Source of the DNA: Labia minor
Lineage: Eukaryota > Arthropoda > Insecta > Dermaptera > Spongiphoridae
Assembly: GCA_963082975.1 (NCBI GenBank)
Contig: OY720345.1
Coordinates: forward strand, 28,776,611 to 28,840,610
Direction: 5' to 3'
DNA length: 64,000 nt
In this document: in pieces, positions 58,153 through 64,000 of the stretch
Layout of the letters: each line of letters opens with the position of its first letter
How positions within the stretch are numbered: position 1 is the first letter of the stretch
Translations under genes and position numbers: made by a program
Notes under the pieces: generated by a model
What the model was told of the DNA's origin: nothing
The model's input: only the letters and a program-made list of their open reading frames with translations
The model's database searches: none

Positions 58153-61100
58153 TTAATTTTTGAATTTTGTATCTTTATCGATTAATATAACCAAATATGT
58201 TATCAAAGACATTTTCATCTGAAAAAATAAAAATAAATATAAGAAGATTAAACAAAAATATTAAATATTATTGAAGGATTTAAAAGTGTATAGAAATGTA
58301 ATGTAATGTAAACATATTTTTTTATATTCTAACTTTTATGTGAATATTCAATACTTACAGTAAATAATAAATTTGTGTTCAAATTAATTTTTCCAAAAAT
58401 TTTTATTGATATATTTTGTAAATATATTTGTTTAGTAAATGCCATTAACTAAAAAATAAATAAATTATAAATATGATCGAAATAATTATATACGAATTGT
58501 ATATAATTATAATACGATATAATACTAGGTGCTCTACCTCCTGTACTCCCTAAGTGATAAATATTAGTAAGTATTTGGTTGAAAGTCTGTATCTGAAAGT
58601 TTTCATTTATTTTATCAATAAGTATACTAAAATATTAATTTCCATTTAGTGTTTCTATTTATTTAATGAGTAAATTAATTAATATTTTATTGTATACGTT
58701 ATAATGAGATAAAATAATTCTTAATATTCATTTTGTAATGCATTTTTTTATTATCATTGAATTAGTGAATAAATTTATAATGAAATTTAAGGATAGTTAG
58801 AGATTTGACTATTTTATAAAATTATAACTAATTTTTTTAAATGTTATATGAAATTATAGATAAATTTTAAAATATAAACAGAGATTATAATTTTATAAAT
58901 TTATGAATTTAAGAATAGTGTATATTTTACACAGTTATTATAATTATTATTTTATTATAAATTTCTCTTTTAATGTTATAAATTATTTTGAATTATTTTC
59001 AAAATGAATACCAACTCAATATTTATCCGTCAGATGGTGTGAATGAAAATTTAAATATTAAAGCAACTAATCGCTAATTACATTAAAAATAATTAATTAT
59101 AATTCAATTATATTTCTTTCATACCTACTAGGGATATATTAAAATATCTATAAGAATTTTCAAAAGTCTATTTTAATTAAAAGTTGATGAAAAATCGATT
59201 TCAATTTGTTATAAGATTGAACAGACAGATAGACAGACATGAAGCGAAGTTGAGAAAAACCTTATAATAAATCTAATAATAAATTTATAAAATTGAATAA
59301 AATATTACTTCTTTTCGGATGAGGCTACAATTAAATTCATGAACTAATTCTTGAGATATTTTTTGCGTTTTCTTTCCCTTAAAAGTAAAGTGTTTTTTTT
59401 TATTTATTTCTTTTTCTTTAAACTTAAATAAATTAATAATTGATATTAACCTGATCACATGTCCAAGTACCTATATAAATGATAATAAAAAGTATGATAA
59501 GATACATTATAGTCGAGAGGAAAATACCCGGATTTATTAATGGTTTGGATTCGTTAATTGATTTAGCAATGAAATATCCACTTCCAAGTGCCACAAAAAA
59601 CATCACCATTACATAAAGAAATAGAAAAAATGAATTGATTTTGGATGTTGTATTCAATAAACGACAAACACGTAAATGATATGCTGACAATTCATAAATT
59701 TTTGAAATTATTATTTCATGGTCCTCCTTACATTTGGTATAAATCAAATCCGCCCAATTATTACCATCATTTATATTTTTCTATAATATATTAAAGAATA
59801 ATAATTCAACTTGTTAATTTAATTAATTAATAATTTATTAAAATTTTATAAAAATTAAATTATATTTACAATTTTATTTGATATTTTCATAAAATCAAAA
59901 TTAATTCTTTGAAAATGTCTTCCTATAAGGTAGATAATTGTACAAAAATAATTTATAGTATTAATTACTATACCCATTGATGCGATATGAGCGAAAATAT
60001 AATTCTGAAAGAAATCGAAACAAAATAAAAAATTATTTAAATTTATTTTTATATCGACATACGCATTATATAGAACGGATTCTTAATACCTCTTAAGATA
60101 TTCAATTAAATTATATAATATATTAACCTAATATATATAAATTAATTAAAATAAATGATATTTATATTATTCAAATATTTAAAAAAAATATGGATACTAT
60201 AATTAATTTCGATTTAATGTAAAAAATTATCAATTTATTACTTTGTAAGTAGGGGGAGGGGTGGATTTCTGTCGTCTCCCTTCTACAAAGAGAAGAGTGC
60301 AAGGAGAAAGGGGTGCTGGCCGTTAGGCATCAGATTGTAAAGGATTTCTGCAAGGAAATTAGAACGAGGAAATCGTTGGGCACCAGCAGGTATTTTCTTC
60401 ACTTAGAAAGAAATAAGAGAGAAGAAGAGGGGAGATAATATTGGAAGGATCTTACTAGGGGAAGAATGAAATAACTTGGCTTCTATCCGAAAACAGGTAT
60501 ATTTCATGAGAAAACAACTGGAATAGCATGGAATCCAGTTAAACAAGGAATTATAACTTAATAATAGTTACTAAGATTAAGTATATAATTATAGGGGTAA
60601 TATGGATTATCGGGCGAGATAATAGAGAACTTATAGAGGTGGGTAAGCCTTTCGCGGGTCGCTAGCTTGGAGGGCTCGGTGTGCGTTATGCATAAGACCA
60701 TTTACAATTTTAGTTTTATTCTAATATACAATGTTTAATACTTTGTCTTAGTGCTTTCGGTCGCATGTCGACAATGACCATGCGGCTCATATCAAACGCG
60801 TTTGATATCCACAGCAACACGCTGCTCTCTTTCATAAGGGTTCCCTCTTACAACTTTATATATTAAAATGGTTTATATCATAGGTTCCCAAGGTGGTCTA
60901 TATAGACCCCTGCGGGTCTATTTTAGCCTCTAGGGGGTCCTCGGCAGCGAATAACAAATTTTAGGGTCTATGGGTCCACGGGATCCGCGTGTTTTCGTGG
61001 CTCTAAAAACAAGGTAAATCGTTTATAAAAAATCAAAATCAATTTATCGGGTCTACGACACAAAAAAGTTTGGGAACCTATAGTTTATATAGTTATAATT

Positions 61101-62760
61101 ATTATAATTCATATTAAAAAGCTTGAGTGATTACTACCCCGTATAAAAGAATAGATCGTCTAATTTAAAAAAAATTAAATTGTTGTTTGTTTAAGTTAAT
61201 TGAGACGAGATGATATTTTAAAAATAATATTATGCATTGGTTAAATTATTTTGCTGCATGATGGTTATGTAAAAATCATCTGCAAGGCCGGCAACAGCAT
61301 AGGGCGCCAATTTCGCAAGGAAGGCATTTGTATTTAAAATATTTTCTGTTTTGTTAAAGGGTTCCTCATTTAAAAGTTGTAACAATTTCGATTGGGCATA
61401 TAATTAGCTCGTGCCGGTATTGCTTTGTAGCTTGAATATTCTTTATTGTTTTGATTTTATAGGTGGTGATTTTTTCCATTGATATTCTTTTTAATATTAT
61501 ACTCATCCCTCTTTAGAATATTTGCTTTAATTGAATAAATTGCCGTCCCTATATTCGGAAAATTTATTACATTCATAAACGAAAAGTCGCCTTTAAGATT
61601 TACCGTAACGGATAAATGCCGGGTTTGTCGGTTTCTAGAGCGGGCCCTGATTAGATTGATATGAAGAACAGGTTGGTCAGTTGGTTCAGGGTAGGGACAC
61701 ATCGTATTTTTAATATTTTTGTAATAATAATCAGTTTGCTGAAAAAAATAATTATGAATTTTATATATATATATATATATATATACGTATATAAATTTCA
61801 TTTTTCTCGTGAAGCTGGTGCGCATTCCGTCTGCTTTCAAATTTCTTACGCACAAGTTTTCACTTCTGTCGGCTAGTCCCACGACTGCCAGTTCGACTTT
61901 TTTCCATTCTATTTAATATTATACTCATCCCCCTTTATTTTAATTGAATAAATTGCCGTCTCTATATTCGGAAAATTTATTACATTCATAAACGAAAAGT
62001 CGCCTTTAAGATTTACCGTAACGGATAAATGCCGGGTTTGTCGGTTTCTAGAGCGGGCCCTGATTAGATTGATATGAAGAACAGGTTGGTCAGTTGGTTC
62101 AGGGTAGGGACACTTGGAGAAATGTGGATGCTGTGGCCACAAACTTGTAGAGCCACGGTGATAGATAAATAGATAGATACGATAAATTTATATTTTATAA
62201 GAAATTCATCAGTTTTCTAATAGTTAATGAATATATAAAGTTTCGAAATTTGATTAAATTGAAATCGATTATTAATAATAAAAAAAATGTTCACTTAACT
62301 TGTTGAGAGATTTCATATAGAAAGATTAATTCAAAAAATGGCAAGCAGAAAGATATAATTTCCACAAGATATATAATCCAATTATGTTTTAAGATGATTT
62401 GCTCTCCTCCTAAAGTGATTAAATCGTTTTCAACTTTTATTAATTGTTTTCTTTGCAGAAAAGGTTGTAAAAATCCAACGATAGTTAATAATATCCATAT
62501 GCACATTATACTTAAATTTCCTAAATATTGAAATATTGTTTCACTTATTTTCAAATCCTCCTAAAAATATTTATAATTATTTTAATTAAATAATCATATT
62601 GCATTTTAAAATTGAACTTTACTCTTATTTTAAAAATGTATAAACTTATAGTGATAATTATTATTAATAAGTTGTAAAAAAGCCAAAATTTTGTATTTGG
62701 ATATAAAGCATTAATTTTCATTAAAAAATGAACAATATTAAACATTTTTTCGATTTTCAT
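58153..62760 (-). CDS. Gustatory receptor-like gene Gr-F (intact, 362 aa)
   Basis: Minus-strand exons: 62623-62760, 62300-62560, 59870-60004, 59451-59780, 59309-59377, 58359-58448 and 58153-58218; 1,089 nt, all phase 0, all open. Start MKIEKMFN. Exon 2 reads I-M-C-I-W-I-L-L-T-I-V-G-F and is the source or sister of the stray exon in Gr-E. Exon 7 ends T-Y-L-V-I-L-I-D-K-D-T. Intron 6 is only 140 bp and lacks the LINE remnant of B, C and E. Intron 2 (60005-62299) is enlarged by a hAT MITE and tandem repeats. Upstream block at 62831-62880. Expected role as in the other Gr genes; ligand unknown. Confidence 0.87.
60230..60700. other. Mixed-composition block in Gr-F intron 2
   Basis: A stretch richer in GC than its surroundings, starting GTAGGGGGAGGGGTGG. 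No ORF or family recognised; probably an old transposon piece. Confidence 0.35.
60879..61082. mobile_element. hAT-type MITE, 204 bp, in Gr-F intron 2
   Basis: Ends CATAGGTTCCCAA and TTGGGAACCTATA are inverted repeats. A perfect 8-bp duplication GTTTATAT lies on both sides (60871-60878 and 61083-61090). Internal GGGTCTA repeats. The sequence is unrelated to the 3,297-bp hAT except for the general end pattern. Confidence 0.85.
61496..62115. repeat. Direct duplication of a roughly 200-bp block in Gr-F intron 2
   Basis: TTTAATATTATACTCATCCC ... TTGCCGTC, TATATTCGGAAAATTTATTA, GCCGGGTTTGTCGGTTTCTA and GGTTGGTCAGTTGGTTCAGG occur at 61496-61700 and again at 61914-62115, separated by the (TA)n-containing piece with the GCGCATTCCGTCTGC block. 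A third copy is at 42757-42955, and a diverged one at 19660-19790. The end of the block (GGACACTTGGAGAAATGTGG) resembles the LINE C-terminal tail near 39220-39245. Confidence 0.75.
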
Positions 62761-63127
62761 TTTAAATTATTATTATATTAAAATATATTTTTTTAATAAC
62801 CAAACATTACACCAATAAGAAATTAAATAAGAATGAACAAAGGCAGATCAGCTTCAAGAGAAAATTATTGATTATTATAGTTTTTTTAATATTGAATATA
62901 TTGGTTTATATTTAATTAAATTAAGTATTACTTAAAATTAATGAGAAATATTTAATTAGTTAATATAATTTAATAAATCAACATTAACATAAGTAGTTTA
63001 AAAACAAAATTATATTTATAGTATGAGAATTTGTATATCTTTAACTATAAACTTTATAGTTGCTATTTAGAATAGATCAATCGATAAATTTATTATTATG
63101 TCTATGATTAATTATTTCATGTATTTT

Positions 63128-63162
63128 TACCGACCGATGATCTAAGGGAGGTATTGTTTTCA
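63128..63162 (+). mobile_element. T2 5'-end fragment
   Basis: TTTTTACCGACCGATGATCT followed by AAGGGAGGTATTGTTTTCA, then abrupt change to a hAT-like coding relic. Confidence 0.6.
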
Positions 63163-63174
63163 ATTAAAACAGAA

Positions 63175-63490
63175 CAGATGACAATTATTGTTCGATTTGT
63201 TTCTTTTGAGAATGAAGTAAAAATATGAGGAAGTTTTTTGGGCTTTGTTGATATAACTGATTCACCAGGACGTGGTTTATTTTCAACAATAATAGATCAT
63301 CTGGAAAAATGGAACATTCGCGTTGAAGACATGCGTGGTCAGGGTTATGACAATGGAGCAAATATGAAAGAGAAAAAAATGGCCTGCAAAATTTACTTTT
63401 GAACAAAAATCCTCGAGCTTTTTTCGTACTTTGTGCTTCCCTATACTCTAAATTTAAAAATAGTGCGACAACGAAAGAAGACACTACAAT
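63175..63490 (+). pseudogene. hAT transposase fragment (ZMYM1-like lineage)
   Basis: The plus-strand frame reads V-D-I-T-D-S-P-G-R-G-L-F-S, then R-G-Q-G-Y-D-N-G-A-N-M-K. The G-Q-x-Y-D-x-A-x-N-M motif is typical of ZMYM1-like hAT transposases and differs from the transposase at 48-54 kb. Stops near 63225 and 63400 and a frameshift interrupt it. Short, 5'- and 3'-truncated. Confidence 0.65.
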
Positions 63491-63519
63491 TTGATTATGA
63501 GCAACCCGCCTCTATCTCT

Positions 63520-64000
63520 AGATTAAAATATCCATTTGTTCGATTCCTTAAAAAGTAATTATTGTGCCGTTTACTCAGATGGTTACTCAAAACTTTTAAA
63601 TTTACACATCTTCAATATAGCGCACATTTATAAATGTTTATTCAGATATAAGTCTTATTATCCGATATTAAATGTATAAGTGTCAACTACTGGAACACTG
63701 TCAACTACTGGGACATTTACCCTATAATGATGGCTCTGCTGAAGAAAAGCGTAGGTGTGTAGGATCAGAGAAGCATTACATGCATTCAGAATCTCATTCA
63801 GTCATATTTTCTCAAGTTTTGATGAATTTATAACTTATAAATCATTAAATAAAGTTTTTATTAATTTGTTCCCTTGTTTGAATCAGAAAAATTGAACTAA
63901 TTAATATCATTTATTATATACACAAAAGTAGTTTACATTATATACACAAAAGTAGTTTACGTTTTTCTAAAGGATGCCTTAAATTAAATGTTTTACACTA
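63520..64000 (-). repeat. 3' flank of a further Gr copy beyond the right edge
   Basis: Repeats the block at 38110-38460 and then ACACAAAAGTAGTTTACGTT, CTAAAGGATGCCTTAAATTA, which in Gr-F (58070-58130) lies just before the stop of exon 7. The window therefore probably ends within 100 bp of another receptor's last exon. Confidence 0.6.

Noticed and set aside
1..64000. Bacterial-type features (operons, ribosome binding sites, attachment sites, CRISPR)
   Set aside because: Splice signals, 7tm_7 receptors, SINE/LINE/hAT elements and codon composition show an insect nuclear genome; no such feature was found.

Overview
The window is strongly AT-rich eukaryotic (insect) DNA. Its genes have short exons, canonical GT-AG introns, and a heavy load of transposons and microsatellites. 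No rRNA, tRNA gene, CRISPR or bacterial operon was seen. The main content is a tandem array of insect gustatory-receptor-like (Gr, 7tm_7 family) chemoreceptor genes. A hymenopteran, possibly parasitoid, host is plausible from base composition and the Gr expansion, but this is a guess.

Receptor array. Six genes lie on the minus strand. Gr-A (47-3683) has its last exon beyond the left edge; Gr-B is 5123-9455, Gr-C 16490-20489, Gr-D 31269-34009, Gr-E 38596-47140 and Gr-F 58153-62760. One divergent gene, Gr-G (35989-38052), lies on the plus strand between D and E. I rebuilt every minus-strand gene as seven phase-0 exons (usually 138, 261, 135, 330, 69, 90 and 66 nt; about 360 aa). Gr-G has five phase-0 exons and 369 aa. 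All frames read here are open. The last exon carries the family signature T-Y-L-V-I-L-I, but the expected final Q is D in the minus-strand genes. Two broken pieces also occur: a stray exon 2 inside intron 5 of Gr-E (43143-43388) and an exon 4 relic (55040-55330). Flanking sequence at the right edge suggests another copy follows.

Transposons fill the introns and spacers. The most striking is at 48064-54665: a full-length 3,297-bp hAT transposon with an intact 619-aa transposase has been invaded by a second copy, also 3,297 bp, in the opposite orientation. Both insertions have perfect 8-bp target duplications, and the result is a giant palindrome. A 465-bp deletion derivative of the same hAT sits at 24319-24783, and two unrelated hAT MITEs at 34841-35063 and 60879-61082. 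Three repeat families (called T1, T2, T3 here) share one design: a 5' end like TTTTTAC, subterminal inverted repeats, and a 3' hairpin, often followed by CTTATT. They resemble non-autonomous Helentron/HINE elements. LINE remnants, LTR-like GC-rich blocks, a tRNA-derived SINE and two TIR elements sharing a related small protein are also present.

Outside the array there is one probable ordinary gene, an acidic nuclear-type protein of 173 aa (28975-29496, minus) with a likely 5'UTR intron. The remaining spacers are AT-rich sequence in which I see no gene.
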